64,000 bases of DNA. Source: Parabacteroides sp. PM6-13. Its GTDB lineage: Bacteria > Bacteroidota > Bacteroidia > Bacteroidales > Tannerellaceae. Below, piece by piece: positions 45,722 to 55,055 of the stretch. Positions within the stretch are counted from its first letter, which is position 1; each line of letters starts with the position of its first letter. The notes under the pieces are model-generated. The model did no database searches, was not told the origin of the DNA, and was given only the letters and a program-made list of their open reading frames with translations. The stretch lies in the NCBI RefSeq assembly GCF_029892605.1, contig NZ_JARXWF010000001.1:124001-188000 (forward strand), in the 5' to 3' direction. A program made the translations under genes and the position numbers.

Positions 45722-48700
45722 TCATTTTTTCATGTACTGGCTGGGGGCGATACCGAAATATTTGGTAAAGCAACGCGTAAAGTATTTCGGATCATTAAAC
45801 CCTACTTTGTAAGCAATTTCCGAGACATTCATGGCGCTGTCGGCAGCACTATCAAACAGCTCCTTGGCCTTGTTCAAGCGATAGTTGCGAATAATCTTCA
45901 CCGCCGATTGCCCGGTAAGCGATTGCAGTTTGGAATGTAGAAGACTTTTGCTCATATTCATCTTATCCATCAACTGCGACACATCAAAAGAGGCATCTTG
46001 GTAATGATCCCGAAGGATATTCATCAGATTATCCAAAAAGAGCTTATCGGGCGAACGTTCTTCCATCTTCAGTTTCCGCACATCGAGGTTGTCTTGGAAC
46101 TCATTATGCAGGCGTAAGCGCGACTCCAGGATATTTTCGATCCGTGCCCGCAACAGATCGGCATCAAACGGCTTGGCTATGTAGCCATCCGCTCCCACCT
46201 TATAGCCCTCGATCCGCACCGTCGTTGAGCTCTTGGCCGTCAATAGCAACACAGGGATATGGGAGGTCGAGAAATTATGTTTTATCTTCTTACAGAACTC
46301 CAACCCGTTCATCTCCGGCATCATAATATCGGAGATAATGAAGTCCGGCAAATATTTCAACGCCTTCTCAAAACCGGAAACACCTTGCGAGGCTTCAAGA
46401 ATCGAATACTGATCTTCAAGGATCGAACGAATATAGATACGCATATCGGCATTGTCTTCCACAATCAATAACCGCGGTTTGGAATCGTCGTCTACCAACG
46501 ATTCTTCTATCTCGACCTCCTCTTCGATCAACTCCGGCTGCTTCGCCTCCTCCGCCAACGGCTCAGCGACCATATCCTCCGCGGCCAAGGGCAACAAGAT
46601 ACGGAAAGAGGCACCACCCGACGGGTTATCCTCTACCCAGATGCGTCCGTTGAGTAATCCTACAATCTGCTTACAGAGCGAGAGACCGATACCCGTACCA
46701 CTCTGTCCCTGTACCGGCGCAATCACCTTATTCTCCGTCTGGAAGAAGCTATCGAACACCTTTTCTTTATACTCATCCGGAATACCGCATCCCGAATCAT
46801 TGACCGCCAGATAGAGCCAGGACTGCTCCTGGGCTGCCGCGCGATCGAAGAGAGCCATATAAAGCGTGATCGTGCCTTTGTTGGGCGTATATTTCACCGC
46901 GTTCGACAATAGGTTGGTCAATAAACGTTGTATCATATCGGAATCGAATCGGAAGATACGCGGGCCGATCCGATAGCGTTCCTGCAGAGTGATCTCCCGC
47001 TTTTGCATCATCGCCCGGAAAGGCGCCAGCAGAACGGCCGTAAACTCCTGCAGATTGCCCGGCCGCTTATAGAGCCTCAGCGCCATCTCCTCCGCCTTAC
47101 GGAAATCCATCAGTTGATTAACCAACGAAAGGAGGTACTTCGAGTTTCGGTGAACAAGATTCAACTGATCGATCACCTTGGGATTCTGACTCAATCGCAA
47201 CGCCTGCTCGATCGGCCCTTGTATCAGGGTGATCGGCGTTTTAAACTCATGCCCTATATTCGTAAAGAAGTCTATCTTATCCTGTGTCGCCTGGCGAAGT
47301 TGTTCAGACAACACCTCCAACTGCTCTTTCTGTCGTGTGATCTTATCGTTTTGTTCCTGTAGCTGTCGGTTCTGATTCAGGATCTCTTCGGTACGTTTGG
47401 CGACCTTCTTTTCCAACAGGATATTCTGTTTTTGCAGGGAACGCATCCGGCGCATACTGAAATAATAGAGCAACAACAGAGCAAGTATTGCCATCGTGAT
47501 CAGAAACCAGGACTCTTTGTAGAATGGTGGGATCACCCGGATTGGCAGCTCCGTAATAAGTTCCGACCATTCTCCATCCGGCAGCGTACAACGCACCTGG
47601 AATGTATATTTACCCGCGCGCAGGTTCGTATAGGCAGCATAGCGTCGATTGGCATCCACCTCTGTCCACTCCGAGCTAAACCCTTCCAAACGATAGGCAT
47701 AACGCACCTTCTCGGGAGCGATATAAGAAAGCGAAGAGAACTCCAAGGCAAACGATTTATCTTTCTCCCGAAGACGCCATCCATCGGCAAAGAGCTTCGG
47801 ATTGACCTTTTGGTTGTAGAGCGATGCCCTGGTTATCGTTACCCGTCCCGCATCCGTATTGTTTTTCGTTATCTTCGGTTGGAAGGCAACGACACCATCC
47901 AGATTCCCAAAGAGCATCTCACCATTTTGTCGACGACAGGAAGCCACCCAATAGAACTGATTGGTTGAAAACCCGTCGGAGGCGTAAAAGTTAATCGAGC
48001 TCTTTTTCTCCGGCGAGAAACAGGAAAGCCCCGAATCGGTACTGATCCATAGATCACCATTATCGCCCTCCTGGATGCTGTAAATCACATTATTGGAGAG
48101 ACCCGACTCCATATTGTAATGGCGAAAAAAGAGGTTCCCGTCCGCATCACGTTCCAGGTGTGCCAGCCCGTAGCCGTAGGTTCCCACCCAGATATCCCCT
48201 TGGGCAGATTCATAGATACAGTTGATCTTCTCGTTCACCGATCCCTTGGTTCCCACAGAAAGGATATTATAACGCTCCGCATGGATAATACCCTGTTCGA
48301 TATTCGTTTTATTCAGATCAAGACAATAGAGCCCAAATCCGGTGCCGACCCAGAGTCGCCGTTCGCGATCCAGGCAAAGCCCGAATACCTCTTTGATCCG
48401 CTTTCCATACTCCATATCCTGCAAGACGGGCGTGGTCGTTCGCCGGGCAATGTCATAGTATTCCAAGCCGGTATGCGAACCGATCCAAAGACCGTTCCAC
48501 ACTTCATCGTAATGAATCCAGGAGATGAGCGGAGAAAGAAAGGAGCCTTCGCTTAATAAATCCTCCGCCCGGTCGAAATAGCCCTCGCGGTTGAGTGGCA
48601 TACGATTGATGGTCTGTCCCCAGGTACCCACCCAAAGATAGCCGCCCCCTTCGGTGATATAGCTCACCGTATTGTGAGAAAGCGAATGGGGATCGTTCCA

Positions 48701-49933
48701 GTCGTGACGGTAATGAACGAAAGCTCCCGTGCGGTCGTCGCGCTTATTGAGCCCTCCTTCTACCGTACCTATCCATAGCTTTCCATTCGAGTCTTCATAG
48801 ATAGAGTTAGCCGGCCCAACGGATAGGGAGCGCGGATCGGCATCGTGGTGAGCATACTGGGTAAACATCACCTCTTTAGGAATCATCTTGTTGATGCCCC
48901 CCTTCTCGGTGCCGACCCATATGGTGCCGTTATCGTCCTGATAAAGACTGTTTACAAAGTTATTATTCAAGCTACTTCCCTTATCGGCCTGTTGTGCCAC
49001 CGGGAAGAATCGATCCTTCTCCCTGTCGTAGCTACAAAGCCCCAATAGCGTAGCGATCAACAGATCTCCGTTCTTATCGATCAGCATATCCTTCACGCAG
49101 TTTTGCATAATGGAATGGGGATCGGCCGGATCGTGAAGGTAGGAACGATGCGTTAGCGTTGCTTTGTCAAGACGCACCAAGGCGTCGTAGGTGCCAATCC
49201 AAAGATACGCCTCATCTTCCACCAACACAAACACCTCACCGATATAGGCGTCTCGGAGTGTGCCGTCTACCCGACTCAACCGGAAATTATCCGCATCGCC
49301 CGGTTCGATCCATTGCAGATACCCCGATCGATACCCCACCCAAAGGCGTCCTTTACTGTCCTCCCACAACGCCGTCACATCACGGCCGATGTCGTTCTGC
49401 GGTTTCCGGATAGAGGAGATGTCACCGTTATCATCGAGGGTGATGCGCGTTAGTCCCCCGCTACTTCCCACCCAGATATGCCCCCGGCTGTCTTCGAGAA
49501 TGGAATAGATAGGATCACGAAAAAGCGGGTCGCCGATAAAAGGCTTCAAGGCCTCCTCTTCGATATCTCCGGTATAGAGATTGATGCGGTTGAGTCCCTC
49601 TTCGGTTCCCACCCATAGGTAGTGGTGGCGATCCTCTTGCAAGACATGTACAAAGAGGCTATTGATCGCGTTCGCCTCCGACTGGGTATTGTAATAATTG
49701 AACTGATAGCCATCGTAGCAATTGAGGCCATTCCAGGTGGCAAACCACATAAAGCCACGACTATCCTTATAGATATAGTCGACCATATTCTGGGAGAGTC
49801 CCTGGTCGGTAGTCAGATAGTTGAAATTGTAGGCTTCGGGGTTAAACACCGCATACCCTTCCCTGCCCGGCAAGAACAGCAAAAGGGTAGCCAGCAAACA
49901 GATAAGGCGGTTTTTTCGAGATCTATGGCACAT
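45722..49933 (-). CDS. Hybrid two-component system regulator (HTCS) of the arabinan locus
   Basis: 1403 aa from the ATG at 49933 (a GTG one codon upstream is possible). Order: signal/anchor segment (LICLLATLLLFLPG), a periplasmic sensor of about 14 two-component-propeller repeats (VDYIYKDSRGFMWFATWNGL and similar), a Y_Y_Y domain, a membrane helix (WFLITMAILALLLLYYFSM), a coiled coil, HisKA with His895 in NIGHEFKTPITLIQG, an ATPase domain (NLLSNAVKYTP, NDSGCGIPDEY, GTGIGLSLCKQIV), a receiver (FIISDIMMPEMNG) and a C-terminal AraC-type HTH (NVSEIAYKVGFNDPKYFTRC). Known family members sense an oligosaccharide in the periplasm and activate the adjacent locus. It is the last gene of the cluster and has its own promoter box. 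Confidence 0.97.
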   Translation of the reverse strand: MCHRSRKNRLICLLATLLLFLPGREGYAVFNPEAYNFNYLTTDQGLSQNMVDYIYKDSRGFMWFATWNGLNCYDGYQFNYYNTQSEANAINSLFVHVLQEDRHHYLWVGTEEGLNRINLYTGDIEEEALKPFIGDPLFRDPIYSILEDSRGHIWVGSSGGLTRITLDDNGDISSIRKPQNDIGRDVTALWEDSKGRLWVGYRSGYLQWIEPGDADNFRLSRVDGTLRDAYIGEVFVLVEDEAYLWIGTYDALVRLDKATLTHRSYLHDPADPHSIMQNCVKDMLIDKNGDLLIATLLGLCSYDREKDRFFPVAQQADKGSSLNNNFVNSLYQDDNGTIWVGTEKGGINKMIPKEVMFTQYAHHDADPRSLSVGPANSIYEDSNGKLWIGTVEGGLNKRDDRTGAFVHYRHDWNDPHSLSHNTVSYITEGGGYLWVGTWGQTINRMPLNREGYFDRAEDLLSEGSFLSPLISWIHYDEVWNGLWIGSHTGLEYYDIARRTTTPVLQDMEYGKRIKEVFGLCLDRERRLWVGTGFGLYCLDLNKTNIEQGIIHAERYNILSVGTKGSVNEKINCIYESAQGDIWVGTYGYGLAHLERDADGNLFFRHYNMESGLSNNVIYSIQEGDNGDLWISTDSGLSCFSPEKKSSINFYASDGFSTNQFYWVASCRRQNGEMLFGNLDGVVAFQPKITKNNTDAGRVTITRASLYNQKVNPKLFADGWRLREKDKSFALEFSSLSYIAPEKVRYAYRLEGFSSEWTEVDANRRYAAYTNLRAGKYTFQVRCTLPDGEWSELITELPIRVIPPFYKESWFLITMAILALLLLYYFSMRRMRSLQKQNILLEKKVAKRTEEILNQNRQLQEQNDKITRQKEQLEVLSEQLRQATQDKIDFFTNIGHEFKTPITLIQGPIEQALRLSQNPKVIDQLNLVHRNSKYLLSLVNQLMDFRKAEEMALRLYKRPGNLQEFTAVLLAPFRAMMQKREITLQERYRIGPRIFRFDSDMIQRLLTNLLSNAVKYTPNKGTITLYMALFDRAAAQEQSWLYLAVNDSGCGIPDEYKEKVFDSFFQTENKVIAPVQGQSGTGIGLSLCKQIVGLLNGRIWVEDNPSGGASFRILLPLAAEDMVAEPLAEEAKQPELIEEEVEIEESLVDDDSKPRLLIVEDNADMRIYIRSILEDQYSILEASQGVSGFEKALKYLPDFIISDIMMPEMNGLEFCKKIKHNFSTSHIPVLLLTAKSSTTVRIEGYKVGADGYIAKPFDADLLRARIENILESRLRLHNEFQDNLDVRKLKMEERSPDKLFLDNLMNILRDHYQDASFDVSQLMDKMNMSKSLLHSKLQSLTGQSAVKIIRNYRLNKAKELFDSAADSAMNVSEIAYKVGFNDPKYFTRCFTKYFGIAPSQYMKK

Positions 49934-49953
49934 CACACTATGAGATTACTTCC

Positions 49954-49961
49954 CAAAGATA
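49954..49961 (-). promoter_or_regulatory. Candidate -7 box of the hybrid regulator gene
   Basis: Minus-strand TATCTTTG, 20 nt before the ATG. It would allow basal expression of the sensor independently of the inducible susC promoter. Confidence 0.48.
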
Positions 49962-49997
49962 ACGAAAAGCACGTAAGCAGTTATCTTTTTTCTCTTT

Positions 49998-51497
49998 TTA
50001 TTTCACCCGTTTCCCCCAAAGAGAATAGCCCTGTTTATCCAGACCGGTGAAGAGAATCGTTTTTTGTTCGTTTTCCCAGTCTTGCCCCATATGAGGGATT
50101 AGTTCACCGTAATAATCATCACCCAGTCGCAATGCCAACCGACCATCGGCATATTTCCAATGCCCCGACTGTTCGCCGGTCACCTCACCCGAAGTGGTAA
50201 AGGTATAGAGTTGGGAAACATTCACCTCGTCGGCCTGCAGCTCACCCTCTCCCCAGAGAATCTGTCCGGCATAGAGTCCGCGTTCATAAGCACTTTCGCG
50301 AATCAGGATAATCTCCCATTCACCGGCAAAATCAGCTTCAACAAACGTTTCGTTCGGAATGGCGGCATAGCGCTCAGGCGAGGCAACCGGCCACCCTTCA
50401 GCAGTCCAGAAAAGCTCACGCACGTGCAGATCCATCATCTGATTGCCGGGGCTCAGACGCCCCTGGTGCATCATAAAGAATCGCCCACCATCGTTCACCA
50501 CCCCGCAATGTGCCACCCCGGCCCATCCCGGATGGTTGGCAAAGCGGTAGGGATGCGTCAGGATAGGATAGTTATTCGTCTCCTTGCGCATATCGTTGCC
50601 AAACATATCATAATAAGGACCTGCCGGGGAGTCGGAACGTCCGACACGCACGTTATAGGTCGTCATCAGCGGATCATAAGAGACAAAGAGGTAATATTGA
50701 TTGAACTCCGGATTGTAGATCACCTCCGGCGCTTCAATATTATCCTTGGCACCATTGGCACGGCGGGCAATAAGGTGTCCCTGATCGCCTTCACGGAGTG
50801 CCAGCCCCGTCTCCGGGTCAAGCTGGAGGGCAAACAATCCACCAAAATAAGAGCCGTAAACCATCCAGTGTTCACCCTCTGCCGTTACAGCGATACTCGG
50901 ATCAATCGCATTCATCTCAGAAGAGGCATCGGTCTTCACCACACACCCCTTCAGTTCCCAAGGACCTTCCGGCGAATCCGACTCAGCCAGTCCCATATAA
51001 GAGACCGACTGAGCAAAAGCGGACACGCAGTAATAAAGACGGTATTTCTCTCCATGTTTCACCACGTAGGGTGCCCATATATTGGTAGCTCCCTCGCCAC
51101 GCAGGGCGTTCGAGCGCACATGTTGCATAGCCTCCTGGGGAATCTTGGGCAATGCCCATCCGACGAACTCCCAGTTCACCAGGTCGTTCGACTTACGCAC
51201 CTGGATATACCCCAGCGGCACACCTGCCGCGGCAGCCACATCTTTGTCTTCCCGATAGATCGCATCGGTAGAATAGACATAGAAGGTATCTCCCACTTTG
51301 ATACAGGCAGGGTCATGCACATTATAGGAGCCCCATTGTCGGTAATCGACCATCGCAGAGACCAACGTATAATCATCTGCCCAAGGATTAGGATTGGCCT
51401 CCGGCGTGATAGCCTCGCGCTCTGTCGTTCTACAGGAGTGACAAAGAAGGCCAATAACAAGCAGTGTGAGATAAGTGGTAAGGCAATGTCGTTTCAT
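49998..51497 (-). CDS. GH43 arabinanase-type lipoprotein, enzyme 1
   Basis: 499 aa with a probable lipoprotein signal ending at Cys22 (LLVIGLLCHSC), so likely on the cell surface or outer membrane. Five-bladed propeller of GH43: catalytic base Asp62 in NVHDPACI, pKa-modulating Asp199 in NAIDPSI, general acid Glu255 in IEAPEVIYNP. The C-terminal 120 residues (WEIILIRES to YSLWGKRVK) form the small beta domain seen in extracellular endo-arabinanases. A family similar to this cuts alpha-1,5-arabinan; exo or endo action is not decided here. The gene ends 64 nt before the hybrid regulator gene and starts 11 nt after the GH51 stop. Confidence 0.92.
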   Translation of the reverse strand: MKRHCLTTYLTLLVIGLLCHSCRTTEREAITPEANPNPWADDYTLVSAMVDYRQWGSYNVHDPACIKVGDTFYVYSTDAIYREDKDVAAAAGVPLGYIQVRKSNDLVNWEFVGWALPKIPQEAMQHVRSNALRGEGATNIWAPYVVKHGEKYRLYYCVSAFAQSVSYMGLAESDSPEGPWELKGCVVKTDASSEMNAIDPSIAVTAEGEHWMVYGSYFGGLFALQLDPETGLALREGDQGHLIARRANGAKDNIEAPEVIYNPEFNQYYLFVSYDPLMTTYNVRVGRSDSPAGPYYDMFGNDMRKETNNYPILTHPYRFANHPGWAGVAHCGVVNDGGRFFMMHQGRLSPGNQMMDLHVRELFWTAEGWPVASPERYAAIPNETFVEADFAGEWEIILIRESAYERGLYAGQILWGEGELQADEVNVSQLYTFTTSGEVTGEQSGHWKYADGRLALRLGDDYYGELIPHMGQDWENEQKTILFTGLDKQGYSLWGKRVK

Positions 51498-51508
51498 GGG
51501 ATAATAAC

Positions 51509-53056
51509 TTATTTCAATTCAATAGTAACCAAAGATTTTGCCGGCAGTTTGAAGCGCAACTCACCGTTCTTAAAAGAGGCACCCTTAAAAGAGGTCAGTG
51601 TCACCTCTTCGGGCTTGTCGAACGTATTGAAAGAACCAACATCCTTGGCTGTCAACAGCTGGCTGTCGGTGATCTTTCCTCCGGAGAGACCACGCACCGG
51701 ACAGGTGATCTCGATATCTTTCGTCGGATCAATATTCACAAAAGAGATATGAACAGCCCCTTCGTTATCCTTAGAAGCAGTCACGCTCACCATAGGCATA
51801 CGTTTGCGCTCGGAACGTCCAACAGTGCCGCATTTCACATCGGCCGGCAGCAGGGTAGCATCCTGGTGTACCTTATACATATCGAACACATGATAGGTAG
51901 GTGTAAGCATCATCTTATCACCTTCAGTGAGGATGATCGCCTGTAGGACATTGACCATCTGTGCGATGTTGGCAATTTTCACGCGATCGGCATGACGATG
52001 GAATATATTGAAAGTCAGTCCGGCAAGAATCGCATCACGCAGGGTATTCTGCTGATAGAGGAAGCCGGGGTTGGTGCCGGGTTCTACATTGTACCAGGCG
52101 CCCCACTCGTCGACCACCAGCTCTACGCGTTTCTGCGGGTCATACTGATCCATAATCGCCGAGTGACGGGTCAGGAGTTCATCCATACGCAGCGCATTTT
52201 CCAATGTGCTGTAATACTCATCCATGGGGAAACCGGTGGCGTTGCCTTTGTTTGTCCAGCTACCGGCATAGGTGTAATAGTGCAGGGAGAGACCGTTCAT
52301 CTGTCCACGAGGAATATTTTTCATCAGCGTTTCCGTCCAACGGTAATCGTCGACATTCGGTCCTCCGGCAATTTTGTAAAGACGGTTGTCGCCATAATTG
52401 CGGCAGTAGGTGGCATACCGACGATAGTTTTCGGCATAGCCTTCGGGAGACATATTACCACCACAGCCCCAGTTTTCATTTCCTACACCCCAGAACTTCA
52501 CCGCCCAGGGCTTTTCGCGTCCATTTTCCCGTCGCAGGTTAGCCATCGGGCTCTCGCCGTCGAAGGTGATATATTCAACCCATTTCGACATCTCTTCCAC
52601 CGTGCCGCTACCCATATTACCACAGATATAAGGCTCTGTCTCCAACAGTTCGCAGAGATTCAGAAACTCATGGGTACCAAAACTATTATCTTCAACAACG
52701 CCTCCCCAGTGGGTATTAACCATTTTGGGACGTTGCTCGCGTGGACCAATCCCGTCTCTCCAATGGTATTCGTCGGCAAAACAGCCACCCGGCCAACGCA
52801 GGTTAGGTATTTTCAGCTGCTTGAGAGCCGCCACCACATCGTTGCGTACACCGTTCGTATTAGGGATGGACGACTCCTCTCCTACCCAGATGCCTCCGTA
52901 GATAGATCGTCCCAGATGTTCAGAGAAATGGCCATAGATATGGCGACTGATGGTATGGGTGCCCAGATCGGCATTGACAACCACCTCTGCTTTTTCCTGC
53001 GCGGAGAGCGAGAGTGTCATCAGGGTACAGATACCTAAGATAATGCTTTTCTTCAT
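51509..53056 (-). CDS. GH51 alpha-L-arabinofuranosidase
   Basis: 515 aa with a signal peptide ([20 protein letters not shown]). It removes terminal alpha-L-arabinofuranose from arabinan or oligosaccharides. Acid/base Glu194 in [10 protein letters not shown] and nucleophile Glu317 in [10 protein letters not shown] are intact; the barrel contains [13 protein letters not shown]. The C-terminal sandwich ends [14 protein letters not shown]-like. Periplasmic location is inferred from the signal peptide without a lipobox. It lies between the two GH43 genes. Confidence 0.96.
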   Translation of the reverse strand: MKKSIILGICTLMTLSLSAQEKAEVVVNADLGTHTISRHIYGHFSEHLGRSIYGGIWVGEESSIPNTNGVRNDVVAALKQLKIPNLRWPGGCFADEYHWRDGIGPREQRPKMVNTHWGGVVEDNSFGTHEFLNLCELLETEPYICGNMGSGTVEEMSKWVEYITFDGESPMANLRRENGREKPWAVKFWGVGNENWGCGGNMSPEGYAENYRRYATYCRNYGDNRLYKIAGGPNVDDYRWTETLMKNIPRGQMNGLSLHYYTYAGSWTNKGNATGFPMDEYYSTLENALRMDELLTRHSAIMDQYDPQKRVELVVDEWGAWYNVEPGTNPGFLYQQNTLRDAILAGLTFNIFHRHADRVKIANIAQMVNVLQAIILTEGDKMMLTPTYHVFDMYKVHQDATLLPADVKCGTVGRSERKRMPMVSVTASKDNEGAVHISFVNIDPTKDIEITCPVRGLSGGKITDSQLLTAKDVGSFNTFDKPEEVTLTSFKGASFKNGELRFKLPAKSLVTIELK

Positions 53057-53095
53057 AACTCTATTTTATATTTTTAGTGTGTATTGTGTAAATGA

Positions 53096-54982
53096 CTAAC
53101 GTTTCTTTCCCCAATAGGTTTTTTTCCCGGCATACCCGGCAAAGACGATCGTATGGGTACGGGGAGATGCCTCCCAATCGGCTTCGCGTTGCAGACAAAG
53201 CTCGATATTATTGATTGTCAGCGTACTGTTTGTCGCATTATAGCTCCATGCGGCTCCCTTCCAGGTGCCGGAGCTGACAGTATGGTTGGCATCTAAAGTG
53301 ATGGTTGTCGCCTCCTTTTGACGTGCATACTGATACTGCAAATCGATCAGTTCCCAGTCGCCTAACAGTTCCGCTTCGGAGATGGCAACGTCGGGCACCG
53401 CCCCATAGCGTTCGGGCATAACCACGGGCCAGCCGTCGGATGTCCAACGGATGGAGCGAACATGTCCCATCATGATGGCGTTGCTGGCATTGATACCCGG
53501 CACATCGTGAGGCATACGTCCCTGTGAGGCATAATACCAATTGCCGTTACCATTGTTGAAAACGGCACAATGCGATATACCTACCCAGCCATACCCTTTA
53601 CTGAATTTGTAGGGATGCGTTACAACGGGATACATATCGGCTCCGGCAGAGACATTGGCACCATCGATGCCCAGGTAGGGACCTGTTATGTTCTTCGAGC
53701 GAGCCACGCGAGTGTTGTAGGCTACCGACAGTTCGTCATACGCCATAAACAGGTAGTAGTAATCGGTTTGGGGATTGTAGACAATCTCCGGTCCTTCGGA
53801 TGCTTGCCAGCGATCGCCTGCCCGACGGGTAGCAATCAGTTGACCATAAGGAGCTATATCGGCATCCGTACCCCAAGGATTAGGTAATGTCGCAATGGGT
53901 TTTCCCGAAGCAGCATCTACCTCAACAATGGCTATACCACTGTGCCATGAGCCGTAGACCAAGTAATGTTTTCCCTCTTTGTCGACAATATAACTTGGGT
54001 CGATAGCATTCCATTTGAAGTAACAGTTTGCCCAATTATCGGCCTTCACTCTGAAATTTAACCCTTTGTCCGAAGCGTTTGTAATGACATATCCTTTATC
54101 TTCCCATCCATCGTTGTTGGAGGGATCACTGTTTTCCATCAGACCGATGAAAGCCCGTTCGCTCCAAGTGCCATCACCATCAATAAGCCCGGGACAAACA
54201 ATGCAATAATACATACGATAGAGTCCGTTTTTCACTTTGTAAACACAAGGTGCCCAATAGCCAAAATCGTTCACGTTGGGTTGCACTTTGCCCAAGCCCA
54301 TATTGCCACGAATCTCGTTTAACTTAGGAATTACCCAACCGGGAAGCGTCGACATGGTGCCTCCCAAGTATTCCCAGTTTACTAAATCTTTAGATCGACG
54401 TCCGTGAAAATGCCCACCTGCTACGTGCGCATTCCCATACGAGGCATCTGTTTGATACATATAGTAGTAGCCATCTTCTGCCAATACAACCGTAGGGTCG
54501 TGCACATTGGCCAGATTCCACTTATCGCGTTGGTTCCAACCGGCAATAGAGGTATAGTTGTCGGCATAAGTGGGTGCCACATAGTTTTCAAGTTGTTCGT
54601 TAAGGCCTAAGCTTTCGGTGGTTGCCGTGAGCAGATCCGAGTAGATGTAACGGCTGTCACTATAGACATAAGCGCGGATATGGTAAGAGGTGTTGCTCAT
54701 CAGGCCGGAGATTGTAGCCGTGAAATTATTGTCGGCATCCACCACGTTGTCTTTGATGGTTGGACTTTGGGTGTTAACGCTATAGCAGAATCCCTTCTTG
54801 ACCACCTGATTGGCACCGCTGATGACCGACGAAGCGACAGTCAGCGAGGCACCTGTGGTTTCGGTTACCGTCGGAGTACTTAGGGTTACCTCTCCGTTTT
54901 CGATCTCACTGCCGCTATCGGAGCAAGCCGCGAAGGCGAAGAGAATCGGCAGGAATATTATAAGGAATAATTGCTTTTTCAT
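53096..54982 (-). CDS. GH43 arabinanase-type lipoprotein with N-terminal Ig-like domain, enzyme 2
   Basis: 628 aa from the ATG at 54982; an in-frame ATG at 55003 falls inside an mRNA hairpin and would spoil the signal. Lipoprotein signal MKKQLFLIIFLPILFAFAAC. Residues 25-125 are a fibronectin III/Ig-like domain (GEVTLSTPTVTETTGASL, SNTSYHIRAYVYSDSRYIYS). The GH43 propeller follows: NVHDPTVV (base), WNAIDPSYIV, and SEGPEIVYNPQTDYYYLF (acid Glu). The C-terminal beta domain ends AGYAGKKTYWGKKR. The sequence resembles enzyme 1 from the propeller onward, so the two may act in sequence, one at the surface with higher affinity through the extra domain. Confidence 0.92.
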   Translation of the reverse strand: MKKQLFLIIFLPILFAFAACSDSGSEIENGEVTLSTPTVTETTGASLTVASSVISGANQVVKKGFCYSVNTQSPTIKDNVVDADNNFTATISGLMSNTSYHIRAYVYSDSRYIYSDLLTATTESLGLNEQLENYVAPTYADNYTSIAGWNQRDKWNLANVHDPTVVLAEDGYYYMYQTDASYGNAHVAGGHFHGRRSKDLVNWEYLGGTMSTLPGWVIPKLNEIRGNMGLGKVQPNVNDFGYWAPCVYKVKNGLYRMYYCIVCPGLIDGDGTWSERAFIGLMENSDPSNNDGWEDKGYVITNASDKGLNFRVKADNWANCYFKWNAIDPSYIVDKEGKHYLVYGSWHSGIAIVEVDAASGKPIATLPNPWGTDADIAPYGQLIATRRAGDRWQASEGPEIVYNPQTDYYYLFMAYDELSVAYNTRVARSKNITGPYLGIDGANVSAGADMYPVVTHPYKFSKGYGWVGISHCAVFNNGNGNWYYASQGRMPHDVPGINASNAIMMGHVRSIRWTSDGWPVVMPERYGAVPDVAISEAELLGDWELIDLQYQYARQKEATTITLDANHTVSSGTWKGAAWSYNATNSTLTINNIELCLQREADWEASPRTHTIVFAGYAGKKTYWGKKR

Positions 54983-54999
54983 TTGTATGAAGTAAAGTT

Positions 55000-55037
55000 C
55001 CATGCCGTCCCTCCTACGAATCAGAGGAACGGCATGG
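55000..55037 (-). repeat. Intercistronic hairpin within the polysaccharide locus
   Basis: CCATGCCGT (55000-55008) pairs with ACGGCATGG (55029-55037), and CCTC (55010-55013) with GAGG (55024-55027), one mismatch between. It lies between the binding-lipoprotein gene and the GH43 gene. No T run follows, so it is a candidate RNA-stability or processing element. Confidence 0.72.
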
Positions 55038-55055
55038 GTGATATAGAATATTTAG

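Noticed and set aside
50160-51752. Open frame of over 500 codons on the plus strand opposite the GH43 gene
   Set aside because: Antisense to a GH43 gene with intact catalytic residues; no signal, domain or promoter supports it.
51992-53038. Open frame of about 350 codons on the plus strand opposite GH51
   Set aside because: Antisense shadow of the GH51 gene, with no family resemblance.
54983-55003. Upstream ATG of the second GH43 gene (55003)
   Set aside because: It would add MELYFIQ before a clean lipoprotein signal, and its first bases lie within the intercistronic hairpin.
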